A DNA stretch of 64,000 bases from Symbiodinium kawagutii (taxonomy: Eukaryota > Sar > Dinophyceae > Suessiales > Symbiodiniaceae), in contig VSDK01011112.1 of the NCBI GenBank assembly GCA_009767595.1, positions 603,036-667,035 on the forward strand, written 5' to 3'. This document shows, one piece after another, positions 11,351 through 22,924 of this stretch. The position numbers and the translations under genes are program-made. The notes beneath the pieces were generated by a model. The model ran no database searches. It was not told the origin of the DNA and saw only the letters and a list, made by a program, of their open reading frames with translations. Each line of letters begins with the position of its first letter. The stretch's first letter is position 1.

Positions 11351-11589
11351 ATGACGACTGAAGGGGCCCAGATGTGGATGGTTCGAGGTGATGTTGTATG
11401 CTTATCCAATGAAAATGGATGGTTATACATGGTTAACCGCTAAGAATGGTTGGTTATACATGGTTATCCACTGAAAATGGATATGTGAAGCTTACATGCT
11501 TAATACGTGGTATATTGTATGTTTAACACTGAAAATGGTTGGTAATATTTGGTGAATATGGATGTGAATGTGGTACTGGTTGTGAATGT

Positions 11590-11693
11590 GGTTGCTTCTC
11601 AAAATAGGGATACCCCCAAACCATCCATCACCAGTCATGTTCAATGATAAACCGTCAATTTGGGGGGCTCCCTATCATAAGAAACCCTCATAT
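11590..11693. mobile_element. Family A foldback element
   Basis: TTGCTTCTCAAAATAGGGAT at the left and CTCCCTATCATAAGAAACCC at the right. Confidence 0.7.
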
Positions 11694-12222
11694 TGAATGG
11701 TTCATACTGCTTACTCATGGTAATTAATGATGCCAAATCAACAACGGCAGCCAAGCAGTAACAGCCATTCAGCCTGACAAAAATATCTCCCAAGACTATC
11801 ACCAGTCAAGCACTGATGATGAACATCGAACAGCTCCGGCCCTTCTATAAATGTAATAAACCCTCGATTAATGGTTATGATTATGACTATGATGATGATC
11901 ATGTAACTTGATTATATGAATGTAACAAATAACAATCATCCATTTTGTGGATCTTAACCATGCATAGGGGTTTTAACCATACAGTAGTGATTGTAGGGAT
12001 TTAACCATATGAATGCCCTCGATGAGTAGGTTTATAGGGACTTTAACCATATAACCATATAATAATCAGTGACGAATAACCGTTAACCAGCTTGGGTACA
12101 TATGGATCGTTCCAAAAGGAGCAAACATCGACCACTTTACGACTAGGACACTGGGGACCACCATGTCTACGGATCCCATTGTTTTGTTGGTACATTCATG
12201 GATTATCGTTGGTCATTTGGTT

Positions 12223-12325
12223 GCTTCTTAAAATAAGGGGAACCCCAACAAAAGATGGTTTACTACTATAAATGGTCAATATTGGATGATTCGGGGGTAC
12301 TCTTGTTTTGAGAAACCACCATTTG
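12223..12325. mobile_element. Family A foldback element
   Basis: GCTTCTTAAAATAAGGGGAA at the left, core TGGTTTACTACTATAAATGG, and TTGTTTTGAGAAACCACCAT at the right. Confidence 0.8.
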
Positions 12326-13050
12326 AACCACTAATAAACAGTGTTGATCAGTGTAATCATTGTTTGCAGCTATTGAATGTGATTAATCACTCGTGATTCA
12401 CCAATATTTACCACTTTTAAGCATGATTGACCGTTGTTAGTTTGCTGTTGTTTATCCCTGTTTGCCATTACTAACCTGTGTTGAGCCCTATTGACCAACG
12501 CCCAATATCAACCATTGTAAATCACTATTCATCCATGATTGACAAACGATTACTCCTCAGAATTGGCGGCTATGAATGATGTTTTTTAAAAACGATTTGG
12601 TAGTGTAAATTGTTATAGAATGTCATAAACTATTTTAACTACCATTAACCAACCGGTACCATAGTGCGCCGTTTAGATATGAAAAACAATTTGGATCATT
12701 TTTGACCAGCATTTACGGTTATGAGCAATCATTTGCCACTATCTATAATTATTGATTTGCCATCCTGTGCCATTATCTGCGATGTTGAACTGCTGTTAAT
12801 CATCACCTACCCCAATAATAACTCAAAATCATTGTTAACGAGTCTTTGCCAAAATAATCAAATCACTACTTAACTATGGTGACCGACTGTTAGCCAGTAA
12901 TTACCACCAGTCGCCAGTATTAGACATTAGCAACCATGTTTCACCACTCTTTGTCATTATCATTAACAACTACCACTATTTGTATATCTACAACTACCAG
13001 TATTCACTGCCGTTCATCATTGTCAACCACTGTAAGCCAACCCGTTCAGC

Positions 13051-13122
13051 TTAATGATTTACACTAATTCACATAGTTAGAATCTGTAGAATCTAACTGT
13101 GTGAATTAGTGTAAATCATTAA
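13051..13122. repeat. 31-bp-arm hairpin
   Basis: Arms at 13051-13081 and 13092-13122 are reverse complements over 31 bases with a single mismatch. The 10-base loop is ATCTGTAGAA. It is far stronger than the foldback elements nearby and unrelated to families A, B or C. Confidence 0.9.
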
Positions 13123-13757
13123 ACTGATTGAAAATCATTAAACAAGTTGTAAGCCATGAATTGTTAACCACTAACAGGTTGTAAGCCATTCTTAACCACT
13201 GATTTTCAACCTGTTCGAACAGTAGGCTTACCCCAATCGCACCGCATCATAAAGTCCACGTACCATGGCCGGCTGCCTTTTGGTTCCCATGATTCGCCAC
13301 CGCCCTCACGAATCCGAACCCTTGGCGACCCTGAATCCGTATCATACCAGTCGATAGGCCGGTATATACCACTACATTTGAACAAGCAGTGTGATTCTTA
13401 TCAACCCTTGCGACATTATACCTTTATAGGGTACATTACCCTTGTGATTCTTATCAACCTAATATACCTCTACAAACCGATAACAATCACCACCGTGCAC
13501 CAAATCGATAAATTACAAACGAAATCAACGAACCCTTCACGGAACCATCAGTAATCATAACATAAAACCATTATTGAGCAACATTGACCATTCTAAACCA
13601 GCAGCTTATTCCCTGTCGGTTCCATTTCCGCCTCTCTGTCAGCATAAAATGATCGCGGGCGTAACGGCCTGGGAAATCTGCTCTGATCCCTGACCCATGG
13701 CTTCGTGATGAAGCAGCAGGCAACAACCATGGGGGACATCATGTCTGATAAACACCT

Positions 13758-13858
13758 GGTGGCTTCTCAAAATAGGGGACCTCCCAAATCAATATCAACC
13801 AATTCTAGTAACAAAGCAACCAGTTTTTGGGGTTCTCTATTTTGAGAAATCCCCACAT
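13758..13858. mobile_element. Family A foldback element
   Basis: GGCTTCTCAAAATAGGGGAC at the left and TTCTCTATTTTGAGAAATCC at the right. Confidence 0.75.
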
Positions 13859-14239
13859 GCGATATGGAGACATGTGTGCGTAAATTCTCATGGCGGTGCA
13901 CCTCTTGTCAGCGTTCACATCAGGATCGAATTGGCACAACGATATGACCCTCGGGTGAGAGCGTGAACAGTATAGGAGCAAGCAAAAGAGTTCTAAAAAG
14001 ATTGAAGAAGTAACGTAGAATTGCTATGAATGAATCAAATGAATACCATGGAATGAATAAATCAACAGCGTTGAATCACTTGAATCAATTGAATTACCCT
14101 CTGATAAACTAATATGGCAATGAAAAATCACCGGAAATTGATGATTTCCCCAAAAAATCCTAACATTATCATCGATTTCTGATGGAAAAATCCAGATATT
14201 TCCCGTTTCCGCTGCGAAAATCCCAGCAATTTCCCAGGG

Positions 14240-14334
14240 ATCAGCTGCTTCGCGTTGCGATGTTCGAGTCGCAGCGGTTTCGGGTCCCCGACAGCCGGGC
14301 TAAGGCCGTGGAACCTGAGAAGCTGCTCCGGCGC
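14240..14334 (-). CDS. Probable exon, unknown product
   Basis: After a CCCAG|G acceptor the frame reads APEQLLRFHGLSPAVGDPKP and then LRLEHRNAKQL. GC-rich in an AT-rich setting. The 3' end is not fixed: GC and GA donor-like sites lie near 14240-14255. No family recognised. Confidence 0.4.
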
Positions 14335-14379
14335 CTGGGCGATGAAAAGAATCACTGAGCGAAATCATCAACGAAGAAT

Positions 14380-14857
14380 ATGGCCATGGGTCAATATGGC
14401 TATGGGTCAATATTAGCCATCCATAATGGCTTATAATGACCAACCAAATCATAAGGAAAACAATGGTTAATAGTAGGGGAACCAGGGGTACGGGGTTTTG
14501 ACCCACAGCCATATCAAGCAACCAACAACTAGCTGGTGAAACCTAGCTGGTTCAACCATAGCTGGTTATAATAGCTGGTTAATGGTTAATATCAGGGTAT
14601 AATAAGTAGCAAATAGCAGGTGATATACCATCTATAAATGGCCATGGGTCAATATCAAGCAACCAATGGTTACCTAGCTGGCTAACGGTTAATAATAAGG
14701 GATGATAAGCAACAATGATAGGGGATATACCAGCTGTATAGGGCCCTGGGTCAATATCAACCAACCAATAATGTGAGATCATAACCAACAAATCAACAGG
14801 GAAAACACTGGTTAATGATAGGGGAACCAGGGGAACAGGGTTTTGATTCACAGCCAC
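14380..14857. mobile_element. Two family B foldback elements in tandem
   Basis: Copies at about 14380-14515 and 14639-14857, both in the orientation ending AGGGGTACGGGGTTTTGACC or AGGGGAACAGGGTTTTGATT followed by CACAGCCA. Internal partial repeats suggest repeated insertion at one site. Confidence 0.7.
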
Positions 14858-14865
14858 TTCATATG

Positions 14866-14972
14866 GGTGTTTCTCAAGCCATAGGGAATCCCCAAATCAT
14901 CCTTTATTAATCATTGATAGCAATAATCCAACCATTTTTGGGTACCCCCATTCTAAGAAACTACCATATGGG
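14866..14972. mobile_element. Family A foldback element
   Basis: GTTTCTCAAGCCATAGGGAA at the left, and TACCCCCATTCTAAGAAACT then ACCATATGG at the right. Confidence 0.75.
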
Positions 14973-14979
14973 TTTGTCC

Positions 14980-16230
14980 ATAGCCATGGTGGTATTTGTT
15001 TTTCCGATTTGTTTCTTGCCTCCAAGTGAAACCTGGAAAAGTGCAGCAATCATGATAGTCCATAAATGGTGGTACCTACTAACCAACCAACAAACACAAA
15101 TATCAACAGGCAAACCAGCAGTTTTTTGGGGTACACCATTTTGGACAAACCCATACAAGAGAATGATAAAAGATAATCACTAGTTAGCGGTTGCTTTTGA
15201 TTAATGAATGGTCAATTGATGGCGAATGAATGGCTAATGAGTTGATTGTAGTGGTATAATTATGCTTAATTAGTGGTTGATTAAATGGTTAAAATTGATT
15301 AATTGATGGTTCATTAGTTGTTGATTTCATGGTTGATTATGGCTAGTGAGTTGTGAATATTGATGGCTAATAAATGATTGAACATTACGAACATTGAATA
15401 ACCATCATAAACTTTATTACTAAGCCTCACTCACCATCATTGACGCTAGCCACAACTTTCCTGCCAGACCTCCCTGTAAGAACCAAATGATTAGTATGGG
15501 TGTTGGCCAAAGAGCTCGTGCAGCCATCTGCAGAATCTTAATGCAGAACAAAAACACAAACTCTGTTTGGGTGGCTATTTCTCTCTATTTGTTAAATGAT
15601 AATCATTAAATGTGTGTAATCTTTGATTCAGTAGCAACCACCATACAGATCGACAAGTGGGCCTCAGTGTCGACATCGTCCAAGCTTGGTGGTTTCGCAC
15701 TTGGCGAAGCCAAAAAATATGTTGGACAAAGCTGCACTTGAAAATAGTGCTGTGGAATTGGCTCTCCTGTGCTGCTGAAATATCGTAAGGCTATGTTTTT
15801 GAGGCTTGGCTGGGCTTGGATGGAAGTCAATATGGTCATCTGCATCACTGCGGGCTGTATCTCCCTATCTTTCCGAATCAGTTGCGTGTTATCAGTCATT
15901 ACTACATGTTATTGCCATGGCTTAGTCCTCATAAAGATTCATATTTCCTGGCAGAGCCAAATCAGAGCCAAGCGGCATGTTTCTGCACGCTGACTCACAG
16001 GTCAGGGTGACCGGACCTGTGAACCTTTAGCATATAATGCCTGGCTTATTACTATGAATGGTTGATACTGGATGAGTCACGTGGGGGTATCCCTATTTCA
16101 AGAAACCACCATATCACCATGGAAATCTGTGGATACAAATGTTACATTAGAAGCCTGACCAGGAGACAGGACCCAGGGCATAGCTCCTGGTTCAGCCGCA
16201 TGAATCTTGACATGGTCGCAGCCACTTGAA
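14980..16230. other. No supported gene
   Basis: Degenerate TTAATGGTTGA-like repeats to about 15420, then unique AT-rich sequence. Open frames at 15606-16010 on both strands show no motif. A half family A element lies at 16040-16113. Confidence 0.45.
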
Positions 16231-16483
16231 CGGGAGATTTGAGTAATGCTCAACCTTCTAACTGGGTGTCCGCTTTCCCAACCAGACTACACAACCTCGC
16301 AATATCTGTTAATCCATCTTGTACCCCAATGGACTCACCATTGTCCCTGTGCCAAAAGCTCCATGATTTTCGTGACACTGGCGATAGGGTGATTGTCAAC
16401 CCTGAAAGAGTCCTGGCTTGGGTTCACACAATCTTTGCCACAACGTGCATCGATGATACGTCCTTGCAGAGTCCAACAACTTC

Positions 16484-16663
16484 AACTTCACCAACCCAAC
16501 GGTGTCCCTACGCCAGAGCTCAACCGCATCTCTTCCATTCGGAAGCGCCCGTTCGGCGGAAGCGGGTCGGTGCTGGCTCAGAACCACTCGAAGGAGGCCT
16601 GCAGCTCCACCACACTGAGACTATCAGCGTTCTCGTTCTCCAACAGTCGACCCATCCAGTGAC
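16484..16663 (+). CDS. Possible exon, unknown product
   Basis: A plus frame reads PELNRISSIRKRPFGGSGS and continues to SKEACSSTTLRLSAFSF before a stop. It is bounded upstream by an ACG|GTGTCC junction of uncertain meaning. It would run against the strand of all better-supported exons, and minus frames here are also open. Confidence 0.25.
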
Positions 16664-16677
16664 CTGACACAGCAACC

Positions 16678-16718
16678 CGACCGAATCGACCGAATCGACC
16701 GAATCGACCGAATCGACC
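16678..16718. repeat. 9-bp tandem repeat
   Basis: Four and a half perfect copies of CCGAATCGA. Confidence 0.9.
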
Positions 16719-16999
16719 ATGAATCCTGGTGTTCACAGAAGCCATGGCAGCTACCCCTGAGTACGGGTTTCATGTGGGTGGTACTATGGGTGTTTTTGGT
16801 GTGTATGTGTGTGTGTGTGTGTGTGTTTGTGGCCAGGTTCCGATTCAAGCTTTATAAGCTTTGTTTTTCGAGGAGCTTGATTACAAATATTGTCCTTTCA
16901 GGACTTGTTTTTGCCAGGGAGTTGAAAGCTGCCCTAGAGTCGTTCGCGTTTTCTATATCTCCACCTCTGTGTCTCTTTTGCGTATTTTCCACGTCTGTC

Positions 17000-18840
17000 T
17001 TTCTTCACCTCCGTGTCACACGCGCGGAGTTTGGACAAATGTCCTTACCTTCATGTTCACACACCAGTAACTGGTTCAGTACGCTCCCCTTTTCGCATCT
17101 TCATGTCCTTTGGATTCCGTTGGTAGATGCGTTCTCCCGATCACGCTGATGAGGCATGTGTGGAGGGGGCAACGGAGATGGCACGCCAGAACTTGCTTGG
17201 CACTTTCAAGCTTCCCATGGGGACCTGGAAAAACACAGAAAAGATGTGTCGCTTGGCGCTGTGCAAAAGGGTCCAAAATTGGTGACCAATTTTTCAAGGC
17301 AAAATTGTTCTAGAAAACATTAGAAAACTAAGCATCTCATGCAAATGCTCATTTCGCGCGGCAATCACATTTCTGAGGATGACTGAAAGCTGCATTGAAA
17401 ATCGTCCAGCTACACGCGCGGTTTCCCACCTGGCGGGTTGTTTTTGTTGTGATCATTGCTGGCTGGACCTTTGTCACTTGTGGAGAAAGTGCATTTCGAA
17501 AGCAACAGCTGCGGACGTCCGTTGATCAGATAACTCAAAAAACTCCAATATTCAAGAGACTGGTCGTCATGTCCCTGCGTGTCTGAGTAGTTTTTCCCCG
17601 CAGATTGTGGTGCATCTTGCTACTTTGCATTTACTGCTGTGCGCTTGTCGTTTCCTACTTCCCGGTTCAACCTTAGTACCCACCAACTCTCTAGGATGGT
17701 TCTTGGCAAGTGCTACTTCCAATTCCTACTCCTACTTTCTGCTTCCTACTGACAAACCAACTACTTCCCCTTCCCATTTGCTACTTTGTAGTTTATCCTT
17801 CGCGCTGACTGCCTACATCTGCTCACTATGTTCATCGAAATGTTCTACACCTTTCCACCTGCTACGGATTCCACTTTCATCCACTTTCCACTCTCTGTCC
17901 CTGCAACAAGGAGCTCTGATCAACATCAAGCAATGCAGTGAAGTCAAATCAAAATGATGAAGATCCTTTTGGATGGGAGATGCTGAGGAAGCCTTTTGGC
18001 AGAATTATGTCCAGACACATTGAAGGGGGAGAGTAGCGTCAGTTGTGATACATGCGAGACAAAAAAAAACAGTGCATCAAGAACCATGTTCAAGCTTGGA
18101 AACCAGTGGGTATGTGCTTACCTTCTTCTTACATCCAGACAGACTAAGTTTCTAGATTTTCTAGGAGTCTTGATGCCCTATCTTTTGTTGGTCTATCTTG
18201 CCCAAAATCTTGTCGTCACCCATATCACCCTCAAGAAAGTATCGATGCATACTTTATTTGCTTTCCTCTGGCCCGGTTGGGTCACCTGATTGTCTTGTGG
18301 TTGTGTCTGTGCATGTCACTTCTTGTTTCCATTCCATCCGTTGACATACAGATTATAGACCTCATGCTAATCTCCTATATCTCATTTTTAGCTTCTGCTC
18401 TCTGTTTCTCTATCTCTGTTTCATAGTTCTGCTTTTCACTTTCTTCAATCTATCTCATTTATGTCTCATTCATGTCTCCGTCTATGGCAATGTGCCTTTT
18501 GGCCTCCTTGATCTCCGTCTGTTTATCACACTCGTGTTTCCATTGATATCCCTTCTGTCTCAACTGTTCCCTCGTTCATTGCACTTTCAGTATTCATTAA
18601 GTTCTTATGTGTCGCTTCACTGTTGAGCCTTGCATATGTACTTGTGTCGGTCATGACTATCTGCTACCTACTACCTTCCTTTTTTCTTATCCCGTCGTCT
18701 TCCTTCCGTCCAACGCATCCTTAACTTCTCTCGTCTTTTGCAGCCTTTACGGTCAATCTTCCTTCCTTCCTTACTTGCTCCCTGATGAGACCACACGCAA
18801 ATCCTAAAATATAATGAAGAAAAAATCAGCAACATCAAAA
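17000..18840. other. Pyrimidine-rich spacer, no supported gene
   Basis: The plus strand is strongly C/T-rich, particularly 17600-17920 (CTACTTCC-like words) and 18300-18790 (TCTCAT and CTTCCT words). Resulting Leu/Ser/Phe-rich open frames have no motif. Confidence 0.5.
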
Positions 18841-18861
18841 ATGGTTATGGTTGGGTCCTCA

Positions 18862-19017
18862 GCTTCTGCCTTTTTTGTCCCCTTCAAAAGCTGTTTCCCG
18901 TGACAGTCCGCCTGACCACTCTTCGATGTCGAGGAAAGGGATCTCAGTTTTGCCCAGCAAGGTGTCCTGGAACCACCCTTCTCGGAAGACGCTGACCTGA
19001 GGCTGGCTGAGAACATC
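18862..19017 (-). CDS. Probable exon, C2-like segment (tentative)
   Basis: The frame opening at GAT (19017) or after CAG|GTC (about 19003) reads VFREGWFQDTLLGKTEIPFL, then LDIEEWSGGLSRETAFEGD, and ends in a TGA at 18859-18861. The order 'DTLLGKTEIPFLDI' resembles the D-x-LLG-x-x-x-hydrophobic-L strand region of C2 domains, which bind membranes or other proteins. Codons and residues are clearly protein-like, whereas the other minus frame is Ser/Lys-rich without structure. Upstream exons at 19208 and 20076 may belong to the same gene. Confidence 0.55.
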
Positions 19018-19084
19018 CTTCCCAGGTTAGGATGTCATCTCGAAGATGGAGATCTCATGAGATCCTCACTATGCAGTGCATGTA

Positions 19085-19203
19085 TGGCCAGTTGGGTCAA
19101 GCAGTTGACCAACCAAAAATGGTGTATAATAGCCAACAATAGTAGGGAAAACAATAGTTAATGATAGGGGAACAAAGGGTACAGGGTTTTGACCCAATGC
19201 CAT
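19085..19203. mobile_element. Family B foldback element
   Basis: Ends GGGTACAGGGTTTTGACCC and GGCCAGTTGGGTCAAGCAG; the core includes TAGTAGGGAAAACAATAG. Confidence 0.75.
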
Positions 19204-19207
19204 ATAC

Positions 19208-19376
19208 TTGTCTTGGATGGTCTGGGGTATTTCCGTCGTGAAACTGAGTGACCATTCTATCTTCCCGAATGCGCTGGATGCACTATTCCTGTAGCTGGAC
19301 TTGACCGTATCGTCACAGGTTCCATGTCACGGTCTTTCCGAGCGAGCTTGGTTTCATAATCAGTGCAATGTGGCGC
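19208..19376 (-). CDS. Probable exon, part of the C2-like gene, frame change inside
   Basis: It starts after TTCCAG|G. The first part reads well as KPSSLGKTVTWN. From about 19300 a different frame reads YRNSASSAFGKIEWSLSFTT and then EIPQTIQDK up to a GTATAT donor at 19206-19207. The join would need a 22-nt intron (GTGACG to GTCCAG), a frame slip, or an assembly error. The second half has no competing frame of similar quality. Tentatively the middle of a C2-like domain gene. Confidence 0.45.
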
Positions 19377-20075
19377 CTGGAACTGTTTGAAGCTATCGAC
19401 AAGCTGACATGATATGCAAAGTACATGTCCAAATCAGCTAAGTCACTGCCAAAGAAGTGTCAACTCGATGTATTTGGAAGAGGTAGTTGGCATCCCACTC
19501 GCAATTTTGCCCGGCCACCCGCTTTGTCTCGAAGGTAAAGTCACCAACAGTCCTGGGGTGGCACAAAATGAACCCATGATTTCGCACAAACACAAGGGCT
19601 CACAGTTCGACAGCCTGCATCATTTCTAGTAATGCCGCACTTCGTTTGGCCCGAACCCAACACAGAAATGACTTCAGCTGAAAGCCACATGTCATTATGT
19701 ATGTTAATCATGAATTGTATAACATAAAATATTAAATGACCATATATATATATATCCTACTGTAGAACTTCTTCGTAACTCAGCAGCGATGTGCGACATC
19801 GTGGAGAATCGAAATGCCAAGCTTCAACACTGCATAGTGATGACCAGCAAAAAGCAGCCTGCCAAGAGCACAAGTCAAGTTGCAAACCCGGTCTCTTTGG
19901 AATGACGTGTTTTGGTGTTCGTCATGGTTTGAAACACTCAGTCCGGGACATTAGAATCAATGTGATTCAACTAGAATCATGTTTTCAATCACATTTCTAA
20001 CACAACTCCTATGATTCAAGCAAATTGAGAGATGCTTAGGACTCCATTCAATTTGAAATGGGCACCGGCTCCAAC

Positions 20076-20177
20076 ATGTGATGCTCCAATGAGGGCAAGG
20101 GGCTCAGCGGCCGGAAGGTCTCTGGCCCGAAGGCGCACGTTCAAGCGCCCGATGACCGAAGTCTCTTCAGCATCTTC
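20076..20177 (-). CDS. Probable exon, start of a C2-like domain (tentative)
   Basis: Acceptor CTGCCAG|G at 20178-20180, donor CAT|GTTGGA at 20074-20075, 34 codons in phase 0. It reads IGRLNVRLRARDLPAAE followed by PLALIGASH, similar to the opening strand and first loop of C2 domains. GC-rich. Identification rests on pattern only. Confidence 0.5.
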
Positions 20178-20399
20178 CTGGCAGTGACTCTGCCAACGAA
20201 GCAATCACATCCAGTCACTGAGTTGTTATCTCTACACGTGGGTTCTAAAACTGGTTTATTGGGTAGATCGAGTTGTTATCTGACCCCAAAAATGGTTGGT
20301 TTGTTGTTGTAAATGGCTACCCCTATTACCAGCAACCACCATAACTTTCCACTCGAATATAGGTTTTGGTGTTGCTTGTTCTCCCCTATTATTAGCCAT

Positions 20400-20673
20400 T
20401 ATAAGCTGGAGCCATAACCACCACGTTCTCTTCCGGACATCCACTTCCTCGCCAGCCTTCTTTCCGACGATGTTCTTGGAACTGCCACAGCTTGTAAAGA
20501 GACGAGTGACCATCGGCACATCTGAACGGCTCACCATCCTTAGACCCCAGCGATTCAACGAAGGCTTCACGGCGAGCAATATGACTGGTGTTCAGCTTAT
20601 TCTGCCAGCATGGCAGAGCTCCTGCAGTTGCAACTTCTCCACACTTTCGCACGGCGGAAGCTTTGAAAGACAC
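20400..20673 (-). CDS. Possible exon, strand ambiguous
   Basis: The minus frame includes FVESLGSKDGEPFRCADG and YKLWQFQEHRRKEGWR. The plus frame of the same interval is also open and plausible. Minus is preferred only because of the strand trend. No family recognised. Confidence 0.35.
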
Positions 20674-20910
20674 TTAAGTCTGCAGGATGCTTGATCACAT
20701 TGCCTATCACTCATGTCATACGGAGAAAGATACAGAAACCATATATATGTATGTCCAATGTGTTGTATGAAAGCAACTGAAGAACGTCAGAACTTCTGAT
20801 TCCATTGCAGCGGAGTTTCTGAGATTGATTGTGCTTTGCTTCGAACGCAGACCTGGTTTTGGAAGCATCACCGCACAAGCTTGCACATACAAGAGGCAAC
20901 CAACTATTTG

Positions 20911-20995
20911 AGTGTTTCTCAAAATAGGGGTACCCCCAATCAATCCCATATCAATCATTTGTTTATCAGTAAACCAACCAGGTTTGGGGTTTTTT
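20911..20995. mobile_element. Family A foldback element, worn
   Basis: TTTCTCAAAATAGGGGTACC at the left, and a decayed right end running into GGTTTTTTCCCCA, where the composite element begins. Confidence 0.6.
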
Positions 20996-21090
20996 CCCCA
21001 CCTGTCAGGTGAGGGTTGTTAGATTTTATCAGAGCTGACTTCTCCTCTCCTCCTCTCCTCCTCTCCTCCTCTCCTCTCCTCTCCTCTTCT

Positions 21091-21300
21091 CGCCGGACCT
21101 CAACCACGACCAAGCGCGACTAGCGGTCGCTGCCGGACCTCAACCACGATCATGTATGCCTACTGGTCGCTGCCGGACCTCAACCACGACCATGCACGAC
21201 CAGTGGTCGCTGCCGGACCCCAACCGCGACCAAGCGCGACTAGTGGTCGCTGCCGGACCTCAACCACGACCATCCGCGGCCAGTGGTCGCTGCCGGACCT
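21091..21300. repeat. 40-bp minisatellite, about five units
   Basis: The phrase GCCGGACCTCAACCACGACC begins at 21092, 21132, 21172, 21212 and 21252, with the start of a further unit at 21292; the period is exactly 40. Variation is confined to the middle of the unit (AAGCGCGACTAG versus ATGCACGACCAG). Confidence 0.95.
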
Positions 21301-22455
21301 CAAAGATGTCAGAAAAGATGTCAGAAAGAATGTCAAAAGATATGTCAGAAAGAATGTCAGAGAGAATGGNNNNNNNNNNNNNNNNNNNNNNNNNNNNNNN
21401 NNNNNNNNNNNNNNNNNNNNNNNNNNNNNNNNNNNNNNNNNNNNNNNNNNNNNNNNNNNNNNNNNNNNNNNNNNNNNNNNNNNNNNNNNNNNNNNNNNNN
21501 NNNNNNNNNNNNNNNNNNNNNNNNNNNNNNNNNNNNNNNNNNNNNNNNNNNNNNNNNNNNNNNNNNNNNNNNNNNNNNNNNNNNNNNNNNNNNNNNNNNN
21601 NNNNNNNNNNNNNNNNNNNNNNNNNNNNNNNNNNNNNNNNNNNNNNNNNNNNNNNNNNNNNNNNNNNNNNNNNNNNNNNNNNNNNNNNNNNNNNNNNNNN
21701 NNNNNNNNNNNNNNNNNNNNNNNNNNNNNNNNNNNNNNNNNNAATGTCAGAAGATATGTCAGAAAGAATGTCAGAAGAGATGCCAGAAAGAATGTCAGAG
21801 AGAATGTCGGAAGATATGTCAGAAGACATGTCAGAAAGAATGCCAGAAGATATGTCAGAGAGAATGTCAGAAGATATGTCAGAAGACATGTCAGAAAGAA
21901 TGTCAGAAGATATGTCAGAGAGAATGCCAGAAAGAATGTCAGAAGACATGTCAGAAAGAATGTCAAAAGATATGCCAGAAAGAATGTCAGAAGAGATGTC
22001 AGAAAGAATGTCAGAAGATATGTCAGAGAGAATGTCAGAAGATATGTCAGAGACAATGTCAAAAGATTTGCCATAAAGAATGTCAGAGAGAATGTCAAAA
22101 GATTTGCCAGAAAGAATGTCAGAGAGAAGGTCAGAAGATATGTCAGAGAGAATGCCAGAAAGAATGTCAGAAGATATGTCAGAAGATATGTCAGAGAGAA
22201 TATCAGAGAGATTGGCAGAAGATATGTCAGAAAGAATGTCAGAGAGAATGTCAGAAGATATGTCAGAATATATGTCAAAAGAATGTCAAAAGATATGCCA
22301 GAAAGAATGCCCGAGTAGAAAGTTGTCAGAAAGAACGTCAGAAGATGCGCCAGAAAGGATGTCAGAAAGAATGTCAAAAGGTATGCCAGAGAGAATGTCA
22401 GAAGATTTGCCAGAAAGAATGTCAGAAGGTATGTCGGAGAGAATGTCAGACAAAA
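21301..22455. repeat. 12-bp tandem array with assembly gap
   Basis: Units of ATGTCAGAAAGA with variants (GAAGAT, GAGAGA, GCCAGA). Because 12 is divisible by 3, several frames stay open (Met-Ser-Glu-Arg/Asp repeats). Positions 21370-21742 are N, so the true array length is unknown. Confidence 0.95.
21370..21742. other. Assembly gap (373 N)
   Basis: Run of N inside the 12-bp array. Confidence 0.99.
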
Positions 22456-22639
22456 GTGGAGTCAACAAGCGGTAGTGACATGACATGGTGGGGATCACTC
22501 GAAGTAAAGTAATTCGATGGCTTGAGAAAGCGCCATATGGACTATGAACAACTATACTTGGATGACCTTGGATGTTGTCAAGGCCGAAATGAAACAAGAC
22601 CAGGCTTCGCTTACGGCAGAAACATAGCAATTTCAGAAG

Positions 22640-22742
22640 TTGGTTTTCTCAAGTCATAGGGGACCCGCCAAATCATCCTCTTTATTAACGATGTATAGAA
22701 ATAAACCATCCATTTTTGGGTACCCCTATTTTGAGAAACCCT
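22640..22742. mobile_element. Family A foldback element
   Basis: TTTTCTCAAGTCATAGGGGA at the left, and GGGTACCCCTATTTTGAGAA then ACC at the right. Confidence 0.8.
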
Positions 22743-22924
22743 CGAATGGCGAATGATTAGTCAATAAAGTATGTCTCATACATGGTCAGGAACTAGATCA
22801 TGACTGGTTAATAAGTGGTCAATCAAAATCATAGTGAATGATATTGATTAAGTCAGAAATCAACTCGAGGTAGAAGCCCGCCCCCTGAGATGTTCGAAGG
22901 ATCAACATGGTGAACCACCAACCA

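Larger units (their letters stand above)
11700..13250. other. AT-rich, degenerate ACCATTA-like repeats
   Basis: Apart from a family A element (12223-12325) and the hairpin at 13051-13122, the stretch is made of drifting short words such as ACCACTATT, TAACCATT and AATCATTG. No open frame or splice pattern suggests a gene. Confidence 0.7.
21001..22520. mobile_element. Composite repeat element with internal minisatellites
   Basis: Order on the plus strand: a flank (21001-21045, CCTGTCAGGTGAGGGTTG onward), a CTC/CCT run, six 40-bp units, the 12-bp ATGTCAGAAAGA array, and a second flank (about 22485-22520, GTGGGGATCACTCGAAGT onward). Both flanks and all internal parts recur in the same order, inverted, at 36361-36710. 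No protein-coding region is supported; the 300-400-codon open frames are repeat artefacts. Confidence 0.75.

Noticed and set aside
21152..22512. Long frames of 300-400 codons on both strands (Met-Ser-Glu-Arg type and Leu-Thr-Phe type)
   Set aside because: They exist because the 12-bp unit is divisible by three and contains no stop; they cross an N gap and are open on both strands.
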